A DNA stretch of 64,000 bases from Tribonema minus (lineage: Eukaryota > Sar > Xanthophyceae > Tribonematales > Tribonemataceae), in assembly GCA_017506865.1 (NCBI GenBank), contig JAFCMP010000046.1, positions 620,001-684,000 on the forward strand, read 5' to 3'. The notes beneath the pieces are model-generated. The model had not been told where the DNA came from, made no database searches, and was given only the letters and a program-made list of their open reading frames with translations. Shown here one piece after another: positions 55,501 to 64,000 of this stretch. Both the position numbers and the translations under genes were made by a program. How positions within the stretch are numbered: position 1 is the first letter of the stretch; every line of letters begins with the position of its first letter.

Positions 55501-58162
55501 CTGTGCTGCTGTTCCCAGGTGGCGCTCGAGAAGGTTTGTGCCAAGAAACAATAAGTGCGCTGCTGCTTTGTAGAACGTGCGCCCTACTTGACCGTCAAAA
55601 ACGACTTTTGTCTTCAGTTCTCAGCAGCACTTGAAACGTGATACAGACCGACGCCATGATCATTAGTTGAGGATATACTTCAGATGGGCCGACCGCGGCA
55701 ATGGTTCACAGGTGAGTTTGAGAAACGCTTCCTGTGAATTCATTAAAACATCAGTTATCTCCATCGTCAAAAATGCTTTTTAGAGCGCAAAACGGATCAG
55801 CCATCACCAGCAAGCTGCAATGCTCTGGCGATGGTATTTGCCAGCAGCATCAAACGAGCGTTGTTTGAGCCAAGAGCTCTAGTTTTATAAATAATAGGGA
55901 GATTGCGCAAATCGACATTTGGCTTGAAACTTCGGCTTTCTCAAATCGAACGGTTCGCATTAGTCAAACTCGCGTTAATCACTTGGCTTATTCTGGCGTT
56001 TTGAGCGATTTTTATTCGGAAACCATATTTTGCTTAGTTACATGGCACGGTCAGGCAGATGGCGCGTGATAGGCACACGTGCGGCAGCGGCGAGGGAGCA
56101 GATCACTTGAGTGATACTCTTGGCTGTCCAGCGCACGCACAGCGACTGCCCAAGGTGTCGTGGAGAGCTGGCACTTGGTCGGCAAGTGGGTCCTCGTCGA
56201 AATCAGCAGGCATGACCACACCCAAGCCTGCATCTGGCACAGCCTAGGCACACGTGACGCAGACACAGACAGGTGGAACAGTTATCATGACTGCTGGCGC
56301 CTGTGTGTACAAGGCTAGCCAGTTGCTGCTGTGCGCGTTGGGCAGCTGTGGCGGTCAACGTGCTGCAGCAGAAGGGCGTCCGATCATTTTTTGAAGGTGG
56401 CACGCATACGATGCGGCCGCGCTGCAAGAGCAGCCAAAGATAGGCTACACCAGCAACTACCAGGGGCTTCAGCCTCCCGGCGCTGTCAAGCACACGCTGT
56501 AACCCTCTCTGTGTTCATCAGCCACCAGGCCTCGGAGCCATTTTCAGGCGCTGGTCGCAGGCGGAGCTCTCGTGTGCACTGCGCGCCTGGCCTATTGCGT
56601 AAGAACACATGGCGATGTGTCTCCTGCACCTTCTAGTCACACCAGGGCTGCTAGAGCCTGCTACCATGCCAGCTTCCGGTGTTTACGCTAAAATAAAATT
56701 TGCGCAGGGCACCATGTAAAACACGATTTGTTCACCAGAACTGCGTTACGCTTTAGCGAAAAAGTTGATCAAAATTTGATTTGCGCAATCACTCAAAATA
56801 TGAAGAGGACCAATAGAGAAGAAACTTAAGCTACGCGACCACAATCCTATATCATTGCTGACTGCACAATTAATTGACTTGGTCACCCACAAGGCACTAT
56901 AGCCACTGCTTGTACTTCTCTAGCACAGGCAAGTTGTTGTCAACAAAGTCACGGTTGGTTGTATGCATCAAATTCAAGCTCTTCAGTGATGAACGTCTGC
57001 TGCGTTTTTGGAGCAGTGCAGGGACCAAGATGCGCTTGTTGGCCGAAGCAGGACCTTCTGTCATGTCCTTGCAGCTGCGCGGGTTGCTTGAGGAGTGGTC
57101 CATGATCAATTGACGGAATCGATAGTGAAGAAGTGCTTACTGCAGTAGTGGCACTTGGACGAGGCTTTGTCTATTCACAGGCTCGCCCCACTTCTATCGT
57201 AGCTTTAATGCGCTTAGCGTCAACAAGCACCCGCTCGGCCTTGCGCAAGCCCTCTCAGCTGCCTAAGCCTGCCAAGCACCTTGGAGTCCATCTCTACCTT
57301 TGCCTAAGCGTCATCACATCAGATACTTGCAAAGGTGCTCACACACAGCTATCAAGCAATGGAACTTCATTTCAACCCCACTTGCGGCTAAGCAAACGCT
57401 GTCATAGGCATTTGAGCATAAGTTACGGCATTCAATCAAAAATTTCCAGCACTTTAAAGAAAGGGTATACCACTTTCCGAATCCCGGCAACCCTTCGTGT
57501 ATGTGTTCACATCAGTCAATGGCAACCTCATCATTTACACTGCTCATTGACATGTGTGTGCCTCCAAAGCCTTCTTTGATGGGCCACTCAAGTTTACAAT
57601 GCTGCTTATTTGGTGCTGCTATTTGTCTTGCGATGCAGCATACCATCTGCGAGGTGAAGAAAACCAACTCTTTTGGCCAGACAAGAGTGAAGCAATCAGA
57701 ATGGCAGTGTCAACCAACGCGATCATCGTACCATTCTCCGCAATTGGTGCTGCTGAAAGCTTCAATGTGATTTTGGATACGCGCGAATCACTAGATTCTC
57801 CCCTTATTGGTCCAACAGTACAGCAAGTCGCTAGTGACATGCCATCAGTCAGGGGCGGAGATGACCTTTTTGTAGCCCCATTGGCGATTCCAAGACTGCC
57901 ACGGAGGCAGTATTTCCTATTTGCTCCTGCAATATATACAGATGACATCAACAAAAATGATAGAGAAAGATGCGACACACTGTATATAGACGTGAAGCAG
58001 GCTATTTTTCAAGGAATTGAGTTGCTGCTACGAGCGAGGGAGAGCGACTTCTATGATGATCCTGTCCGCCGACTTGCCTATGAGGCACTGTCAGGAGGCA
58101 AACCAGCACCGACGTTCCCGCTCTATGTTGCCAACAAGCTGCAGCGCGATATCAAGCAGTAG
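52505..58162 (+). CDS. Phytyl-ester-synthase-like esterase/acyltransferase, probably plastid
   Basis: Plant PES proteins join an alpha/beta-hydrolase to an LPLAT-type acyltransferase and make fatty-acid phytyl esters and triacylglycerol in plastids. Nine exons are resolved: 52505-52727, 52994-53814, 53938-54053, 54232-54313, 54480-54616, 54907-55151, 55308-55351, 55497-55533 and 57639-58162. They sum to 2229 nt (742 aa), with every phase consistent. The hydrolase half has YLPGIEG, the nucleophile elbow VGESFGG, FTINPATSFPD, the acid region VIAGTADRLLPS and the late His in LRGHGHAAL. The acyltransferase half has RPILFVANHQYLAMDL (the HxxxxD box as NHQYLAMD), ILPRGLGHPAIFD, AVLLFPGGARE and GEENQLFWPDKSEAIRMA, and ends with a YEALSGGKPAPTFPLY segment typical of PES. 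The N-terminus is a signal segment then GFVVPASR. Intron 8 (55534-57638) is unusually long and contains AT-rich sequence. Confidence 0.92.
55534..57638. other. Long intron 8 of the acyltransferase gene
   Basis: This intron is about 2.1 kb; the gene's other introns are about 110-290 bp. It splits the conserved GGARE|AYHLRGEE segment. Stretches near 55730-56060 and 56690-56880 are clearly AT-richer than the surroundings. An insertion is likely, but no terminal repeats or coding domain were recognised. Confidence 0.6.
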
Positions 58163-59825
58163 AATAGCAGAACCTGCTGTCAGCCAGCTTGTATGCAATT
58201 TCATCTATGTCAAGTGATCATTGGGCATCACACCAAGAGAGGACCGTCGACAGTGTGTTGACGCAATGAAGTCGATGCACATGCTGTTCAGTAGCTGTCA
58301 TGCCTTTCTGTTCATCTTGCAATCTGACTGAAGGCTAGGTAAGTGCGCTGCTTGCGTATTTGTGGCCGTGTAAGTGACTGAGAGCTTGCGCAGCCAAACA
58401 TGTGGAGGATTGCACTGGGGCATTTGTCCTCAAGATATTGGACAGTACAGTATGTCAGTACTGTACTATCGAATGATTTGTATAGTATCCTTGCGAGCTG
58501 GTGCATACATCGAATGTTGAGATTTGGTGCAGCATCAGCCAGATGGTTAGACACAGTGTTGACCAGATTCGACCAGAGGCCACATTCCCTCGTGAGTTCT
58601 GGCAGTCGTCTTAACCGGCACTGCCTTTGCCCGAGCTCCTCATTACTTCGTGCCTCTCGCGGGCGTCGCGCGCACCTCGATTTCCAAAGCAGCCTCTGTT
58701 CATGACCTTTGGTATCTATCAGGTCCCCAGAACCTGTTTAGAATCCAGCTTGCCTTTCGTTGCCCTCATTTGTTTTCAAGATCTGAGCGCAAGTGATGAT
58801 CGGCCACTTTGACACGAAAAAGGCGACTTGCTCGTGTTCGCTCCCCCGTGTTTGCGGAGGCGGTCCCGGTGAAGACTGGGTCTTACTTTGAGATGCTGGT
58901 GTGCTTGCATTGGCTCAGGAACAGATTCCTCATTGTGACTCGCAGTATGCGAGTTATATGCTGTCAACCTTGACCCCGTTATTTGTAGCACACGAAAGTT
59001 TGGAACAATGCATACGGTGAAGCATGACCCCTGCGTAACGTAACAGGCTGTGTTGGCGAGACGGTGTAATTGTACTTCTGTTTGAACAATGAGAGGGGTG
59101 AACACTGGGGCAGATACTCTGGAATGCTTCAGTGCAGCATCATGGCGCTTTGATGACAAAAATGTCAATGGAAAGGTGCAAGTCACATGTGTGCTTGCCA
59201 ATGCCAAACTGCACACGGGACATGTATGGCGCAGTCCCCTAGCGCCATGACATGCATGGCGTAGTTCCTCCCAATCCTAGCCTGTCGGACGCTACTTCTT
59301 CTCTGTGTTGACGCGCAGCAAATCGCCAAGAAAAGTGAGACGCAGATGGTGTGCTCGCATCCAGGGGACAGCATAGTTCATCATTTTGGATGTGGATCAA
59401 ATCGACAAGATGGTTCTTGGATCAGTTCAGGTACGGCTCAACTCAAGTTTTTTGTTTCATACCAATAATGCAACTTTCCAACAGAGCTTGCATCTTTGTA
59501 ACAGGTCTTCGAGAAGTATCATACTTCTATATAGAGCGCGCTGTATACGGTCTTGCAGTTTAAGTATGAATGACAGGCTGGTTGCGTTACACGTTGAACA
59601 TTAGATTTGAAGTTGGGACAAACAAATCGGATCAATTGCTGAAAGAACCGCCAGGCTGGCGATCTTCTGCGACTTGCCTTTGCTCGCAAGCACTGCTTTT
59701 TAAAATTCACTGCATGCTTTAAAAATTCTAGCGTGCCAGCCAGCACTTTGCATGTCTAACCCGCCGCTATTGATCATAAAAGCCGACTCATCGTTGGAGA
59801 CACTTAAAGGAGCTTTCTCTGGCTC
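58163..59825. other. Gene-free spacer downstream of the acyltransferase gene
   Basis: No convincing ORF, splice pattern or RNA gene is seen. A short run of ggacagtacagtatgtcagt at about 58441 is weakly palindromic. The right part leads into the Harbinger-type sequence. Confidence 0.5.
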
Positions 59826-60396
59826 AGAGCATCTCCAGCCGTGGGCCAAAAACTCATGGCCAAATGCCAAAATTTGGCCCCAAAGGGGGGGTTTTGGCCC
59901 TCAGCAGAGGGGGTCCTCGGGCCAAAAAAGGCGGTCATTCCAGCGGGGGGCTAAAAAAGTGGTGGCTATGCTATCCATAGTTTTAAATCTGCAGTATTAC
60001 ACCAGCGCTGTGCGCTAGTATGGCACAGCAGCTGCTGTTGGCGGGCGGTGGAGATTTGCAGCCTCACGAGTCAGCGCGAATGACGCTTATTCGTCACGAA
60101 TGAAACTGCTGGTGTTCCTGGCCATTCACGACGACACGGACGATGATGATGCGCACAGGCACAGGCGTGAGCGACGCATGCGTGCGCAGGCTCTGCAAGC
60201 TGACGAGCCAAAGCGCCGCGGTGGCTCCAAACCTGGCCGGCTGCGCAGCACGGGCCGCGATAGGGAGGCAGCCTGGCAGATCCTGCATCGGCAGTACTTT
60301 GCACCTCGTCCCACCTATCCCGACAGCGACTTCAGGCGCAGATTCAGGATGAGCCGCACACTCTTTGGCCACATCATGAGACAGCGATCCCAATAA
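59826..60396 (+). mobile_element. PIF/Harbinger-type transposon, 5' end only
   Basis: The 5' part contains gagcatctccagccgtgggc, a sequence typical of PIF/Harbinger-like elements. A short inverted structure follows (gggccaaaa … ttttggccc). Then comes an ORF resembling the N-terminus of these transposases. No DDE catalytic region follows, so the copy is truncated. Confidence 0.65.
60100..60396 (+). pseudogene. Truncated PIF/Harbinger transposase, N-terminal region
   Basis: The 98-aa frame from the ATG at 60100 shows the conserved N-terminal block of PIF/Harbinger transposases: KRRGGSKPGR, RDREAAWQILHRQYF, PTYPDSDFRRRFRMSR and LFGHIMR. It stops at a TAA before the helix-turn-helix and DDE nuclease domain. 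Family members usually run to several hundred residues, so this is a fragment. No continuation is found in the following 1.5 kb on either strand. Confidence 0.7.
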
Positions 60397-60417
60397 TTTA
60401 AAACTCATATTCAGACT

Positions 60418-61332
60418 CTACCATGTGCGCGATCCCAGTAAAATCATACTTCTGACCTTGTCACAGGTCCCAGTGAAGATGGTGTCCGGCAGCGACGCTG
60501 CGTGCTGGCTGCGCTTGGCCTCCAGGCGCTTCAACTGGCCACTGAGCTGGGTATCGTTGTCCTTGAGGCGCTGTGCTTGATCGATGACGGATTGCGCCAT
60601 TCTCTGCAGCAGCTTGTACACGGTGGCATGTTTGGCGTCCAGCCTCTCGTGGTCTTTGTGGGCATCACGCAGGAGAGACAGCATGTTGGCGGGGCGTCCG
60701 ACCAAGCTGCTGCCATAGTGGCCCCGCACTCCGAGTCCATATGCGCTATGGTGGAAAGAAGGAGGGCGGATGTCACTGCCGCTGCATAGGAGGCTGGCTG
60801 CAACACGGACGTCGGCACTGGCATCCAACAAGATGGCAGGACCGTTGTACGCGCGCTGCAGCCAGACCAGCAGGTCGTTGAGTAGGGCCGCGGAGTCTGG
60901 GGCCGGGAATGAACCCATGGCATTCTTGGGGTGCGACCGCAGTTTGGCAAGGTAGACGATGGAGTCGGTACAGGATCCACTCTTGTGCTTCTCAACTCTG
61001 CCATCAAGAGGAAAATCTTTGCCGGCCGCCCTCTTCAGCTGCTGCAGGAGGTCGGTGTAGTCATCTATGTCCTCAGGCAGCAGCGGAGATTGTTGCACAC
61101 TGGGCAACGAGCAAATGTCACCAGCTGCAGCGTCAAGCAGGATGTGGCAGTGATTTACTGCATGGCGCTGCAAAGGGAGCGGTGGCGGTGGCCGTGGGTG
61201 TGTAGCCTCCTGGACCAGCTGCCTGATAACAGTGTCCAGTACCTGGCGCCGTCGTTGCTTTCCCTCGGGCGAGTGCGCATACGCGAGGAGCCGCTGCAGC
61301 TGCTGCTGCACGTACGCCAGCAGGGAGGGCAT
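60418..61332 (-). CDS. Hypothetical 304-aa protein next to the Harbinger fragment
   Basis: The frame is open from the ATG at 61332 and is largely helical, with a Leu/Gln-rich N-terminus (LLAYVQQQLQRLLAYAH) and a C-terminal coiled-coil-like stretch (QAQRLKDNDTQLSGQLKRLEAK). There is no recognised domain. It is convergent with the transposase fragment, with stops about 20 bp apart, so it may be the second ORF that Harbinger elements often carry; no Myb/SANT pattern is visible, so this is conjecture. Codon use looks coding (no low-complexity artefact), but it could also belong to a host gene. Confidence 0.4.
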   Translation of the reverse strand: MPSLLAYVQQQLQRLLAYAHSPEGKQRRRQVLDTVIRQLVQEATHPRPPPPLPLQRHAVNHCHILLDAAAGDICSLPSVQQSPLLPEDIDDYTDLLQQLKRAAGKDFPLDGRVEKHKSGSCTDSIVYLAKLRSHPKNAMGSFPAPDSAALLNDLLVWLQRAYNGPAILLDASADVRVAASLLCSGSDIRPPSFHHSAYGLGVRGHYGSSLVGRPANMLSLLRDAHKDHERLDAKHATVYKLLQRMAQSVIDQAQRLKDNDTQLSGQLKRLEAKRSQHAASLPDTIFTGTCDKVRSMILLGSRTW

Positions 61333-61628
61333 CGCGTTTCAGGCTGCGGATGCACGCTGTCAACTCCTCTGCGACGGCCTCCAACACCCACACAGCACAG
61401 CCCCCCAAAGCGCGGCGAGACACTACAGGCGGTCTGGTCCGGGAGCTCCGTCCCCAAAGTTGTTCTCCCACATCACCAGGGTCAGGTCGCTGTTTGACAG
61501 CGCGTGCTGGACAATGTCGGGCTGCTGCTGCTGGCTGTGCGGATCGGGCTGCTGCAGTGCAGCAAGCAGCACCTGACAGTGTGCAAAGATGCTGTGGCCA
61601 TCCGCTGACGTCCTGGAGCCGCCACAGC

Positions 61629-61901
61629 TCAGGCCCAGGGCCTATTCGCGCTCAGCAGGCGCCAGTCTGCGTTTCCTCGGCTGTGGTACAGGGTTTCAGG
61701 GCCTTTGGCGTGCAGCGTGTAGTTCAACTTGGTCCACAGCCTCTGCGTGAACAAAGGCAGTGTAGCCCACTGACGACACTCCTCGTCCAGGAGGCGGGTG
61801 GCCTCTGTCAGCTCCAACCCTGACTGCAGCCTTAATTCGTCAATCACGCCTAGGCACAAGCCTGGGATGCTGTCCGCGCGCACTGGTGGTGCAAGGGCCA
61901 T
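61629..61901 (-). CDS. Hypothetical 90-aa ORF
   Basis: The frame starts with an ATG at 61901 and contains IDELRLQSGLELTEATRLLDEECRQWATLP. It lies upstream of, and on the same strand as, the 304-aa ORF. It may be a 5' exon of the same gene, but I could not fix a splice junction. No domain is recognised. Confidence 0.25.
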   Translation of the reverse strand: MALAPPVRADSIPGLCLGVIDELRLQSGLELTEATRLLDEECRQWATLPLFTQRLWTKLNYTLHAKGPETLYHSRGNADWRLLSANRPWA

Positions 61902-62619
61902 GTTTTTTTTGGCAGGACCCCCGGCCGAGCGCTGACTGCTGCAAAAGAAGACTTCTCCACTGCTACACTGCTACCAGTATACCACTACACTACAGCTACT
62001 GCTCTGGGCCCGTGTCCCGACATCGCAGGAGACTTGGGCCACAAACCTCGATCTTGCCATTCTTGAAGTTGAGAACTTCAATTGTTGTGCTGGACTTCTG
62101 GTTGCTGAGTTCTTTGTGACGAATTAGGCCATGCGCTGGGAGGGCACCGCGGTTCCGCTAGTCAAGCGACTCAAGGTCGCTGACTCGGCGGTCACTGGTG
62201 TTGGGCGCGGCGGCCTTGATCAGGTCAGTCTTGGCACGACGACACTAAAGAGTGTTCCTCAGATAAGTAGAGGCAAGATCAATACCCACTTTTCAGGGAA
62301 TCAGGGAGTCCCCATTGCTGGTCTGGTCAGCAACGTCTTCACCAACATCCATGCCAAACAGTCGGTGGGGCATCCCTCACCTTGTGATACGTCAGCACAT
62401 GCGCATGAGCACCCTGTTTGCTATATGAGGTGGCGGCGACTAAGAACCAGAGCAACATGCGTTGCCAGGATCATTGGCCGGCTCGTCCACCTCTGGTTTC
62501 AGTGCGCAGGTAGCCGGCTGTTTGCAAAACGTCTGCTTGGTTGGTGCCGCATCACCTTCATGCCTACAAATACAGCAGTGATGGCAAAGAGGCAACAGCA
62601 GAAACACTGAGCCTGCAGG

Positions 62620-63430
62620 GGTCAGCAATTCGCCGGCGCCGCCAAGCAGCCGCAGGTCATGCAGCAGCAGGCGCCACGCCAAGCGGGAGAGGCGGGCAGA
62701 GAGGTATCACGGCAGCCGCACGCGCCCGTCAAAGGCGTCTTGGTCGTCCGCGCCATCAGCGGGCGGGGCGTCACCGGCACGCTCCAACGGCTGCACCAGG
62801 CGCCAGCTGTTCCCCCTCACGTACTAGGTTTTTATCGGGCAAGGGAGGGCCAGCAACAGTAGCCACCATCAAAGCTACAGCGTAACGTTGGCGACACAGT
62901 GACACCCGCGGCCCACGCCAAGAGGGGCGAAGACAAGCCTGCCGGCAGAGCGCCGGGGCCGGCGCCGGCCCCTGCGCATTGGCGGCTGGCGGCACCACCG
63001 CGCCATCGGGGCTCAAAGGGACCTCAAAAAAAACCCAGAGGTGGCGGACGCTGGCACGAAGGGCCACAAACAGTGGCGGCAGAGGGCCGTCCGCTGCTTC
63101 TGCTGCAGTTGGGGGCATGGGTGGCAGGTCCTTGGGTACAGCCGGGTCGGGCATGCCAGAGAGCACCCGCAGCTCCTGCCTGTGCAGCGTGGTCGTCATC
63201 TGCCTCACGTACGTTGCTACCGCCGTAGTGCGCAGGTGAGGCAGCCCGAGCCCACCAGCGCGCGTTGGCAGCTGGGCCACACACAAGGGCAGCGCCAGGC
63301 GCGCCGCCGCCAGCTCTGCGAGCGGGCCAGGGAGGGGCTTCGTCCACAGTGCCGGCGTCAGCCACTGTTGCAGAAGCTATAAACACTGCGGTTACTGTAG
63401 TCATCATGCCCCTTACCAAGTAGAAGTACT
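62620..63430 (-). pseudogene. Degraded LINE reverse-transcriptase C-terminal region
   Basis: The minus frame 62771-63286 contains QLPTRAGGLGLPHL followed by an Ala-rich helix. This is the same post-RT motif as ARLPTRHGGLGI in the LINE at 44059-47868. Flanking coding pieces are in other frames, and no YMDD or endonuclease motif is found. It is a diverged relative from a different family. Confidence 0.55.
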
Positions 63431-63455
63431 TATAGTATACTTGAAGTACTTCTAC
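63420..63455. repeat. Perfect 12-bp inverted repeat
   Basis: GTAGAAGTACTT at 63420-63431 is complemented by AAGTACTTCTAC at 63444-63455 with a 12-bp loop. It sits between the LINE remnant and family-Y sequence and may be a transposon end junction or a small hairpin. Confidence 0.8.
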
Positions 63456-63479
63456 ATCACTACATTTGTGTATGCAGGC

Positions 63480-63780
63480 GGGCGGGCAGCAGCACAACGC
63501 TCTACCGCCGCAATCGGCACTCTGTGCCGCCAGATCTCAGGGTTACGCAGGCCATCACTGGGGCAGCAAATGTTGTCTCGGGGTGTGCCAAGAAGAACGA
63601 AAGTACCAATTGAGTACCAAAAGGGCGTCGCCCTTCCTGGCAAACGGTTGGAGTTGAGGCGTCTGCGCTGTCGACGGCTCTCTGCTGTTCAGCATGCCCT
63701 CATAATGATAGAGAGGCAACGCCAGCCAAAACAGCTTCTGTTGCAATCATGTGTCTGGACACCAGATGCCGAGCAGTGAG
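63480..63780 (-). mobile_element. Family Y repeat, second copy
   Basis: This is the inverted counterpart of 41570-41884, uninterrupted here past the point where the other copy is broken. The minus strand encodes a short WYSIGTF-containing stretch. Family membership beyond 'LINE-like' is not established. Confidence 0.6.
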
Positions 63781-64000
63781 GGTACGGGACAACAAGGCAT
63801 ATTCACACTACAGCAACGCATGTGACGTATGGGCACGCAACAGTCACCATGCATGTCAGGCACTTATTTGTAGACACCATTAGTGGCCAAATGGGGCTTT
63901 TTGTGATGACAAAACCGGCAGGGGCAAAGCGAGGAAAAGCGATGTGCGCTGTTTGCAGTGTGTATTCGTATCATTCAGGGAAACTGTGCCCTGGAGAAGA
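63781..64000. other. Right edge of the window
   Basis: No gene or repeat is recognised in the last 220 bp. Confidence 0.4.

Noticed and set aside
62131..62610. 159-codon plus-strand ORF (MRWEGTAVPLVKRLK…)
   Set aside because: There is no recognisable domain, and it lies among degraded repeats. It could be an exon of a host gene, but nothing supports it.
1..64000. tRNA, rRNA or snRNA genes
   Set aside because: No cloverleaf-like A/B-box arrangement or conserved rRNA/snRNA core was recognised by eye on either strand. A tRNAscan or Infernal run would be decisive.

Overview
This is nuclear DNA from a eukaryote. Genes are split by many GT-AG introns (one GC-AG), and the window holds RNA polymerase II/III factor, formin and IQ-motif genes, LINE-type retroelements and TTAGGG-type repeats. 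Three neighbouring host genes (RlmN, HflX and a phytyl-ester-synthase-like acyltransferase) start with a hydrophobic signal peptide. A Phe then follows at or near the predicted cleavage site, as in the bipartite plastid presequences (ASAFAP-type) of algae with a secondary red plastid. I therefore infer a photosynthetic stramenopile, haptophyte or cryptophyte; the exact lineage cannot be read from the sequence.

Layout. 1-1851: 5' part of a formin gene (minus). 3095-8777: complete ten-exon RlmN (minus). 8812-25093: a 16.3-kb mobile element bounded by about 310-bp terminal inverted repeats (TIRs). It sits in the roughly 70-bp space between the divergent start codons of RlmN and SNAPC3. 25144-29033: SNAPC3-like gene (plus). 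29034-33164: gene-free, with retroelement debris. 33165-41498: long multi-exon IQ-motif gene (plus). 41570-48180: head-to-tail pile of non-LTR retrotransposon copies, one with a 1269-codon RT ORF ending in a restriction-like endonuclease domain. 48808-52398: HflX GTPase (minus), with a pogo-like MITE in its intron. 52505-58162: esterase/acyltransferase of the phytyl ester synthase family (plus). 58163-64000: repeats, including a PIF/Harbinger-type fragment, a degraded LINE and unassigned ORFs.

The element at 8812-25093 is the novel system in the window. It carries (i) a large replication protein with a family-B-polymerase-like palm, an SF1 helicase and a C-terminal HNH-like zinc region, preceded in the same frame by a further ORF across a single TGA codon; (ii) a tyrosine recombinase whose layout resembles telomere resolvases; (iii) a multi-exon gene of unknown function with a duplicated 72-nt exon inside about 1.1-kb tandem repeats; (iv) a small Cys/His protein; and (v) an F-box-like gene at one end. 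The TIRs contain two telomere-type repeats and extend into coding sequence, so the outermost gene at each end starts with the same residues. No target-site duplication is evident. I saw no capsid, packaging ATPase, DDE transposase or HUH endonuclease gene.

Exon boundaries were read by eye from splice consensus, reading-frame continuity and family conservation. For RlmN, HflX and the acyltransferase the exon lengths sum to a multiple of three, with phases agreeing at every junction. Family assignments rest on recognised motifs, not on database searches.
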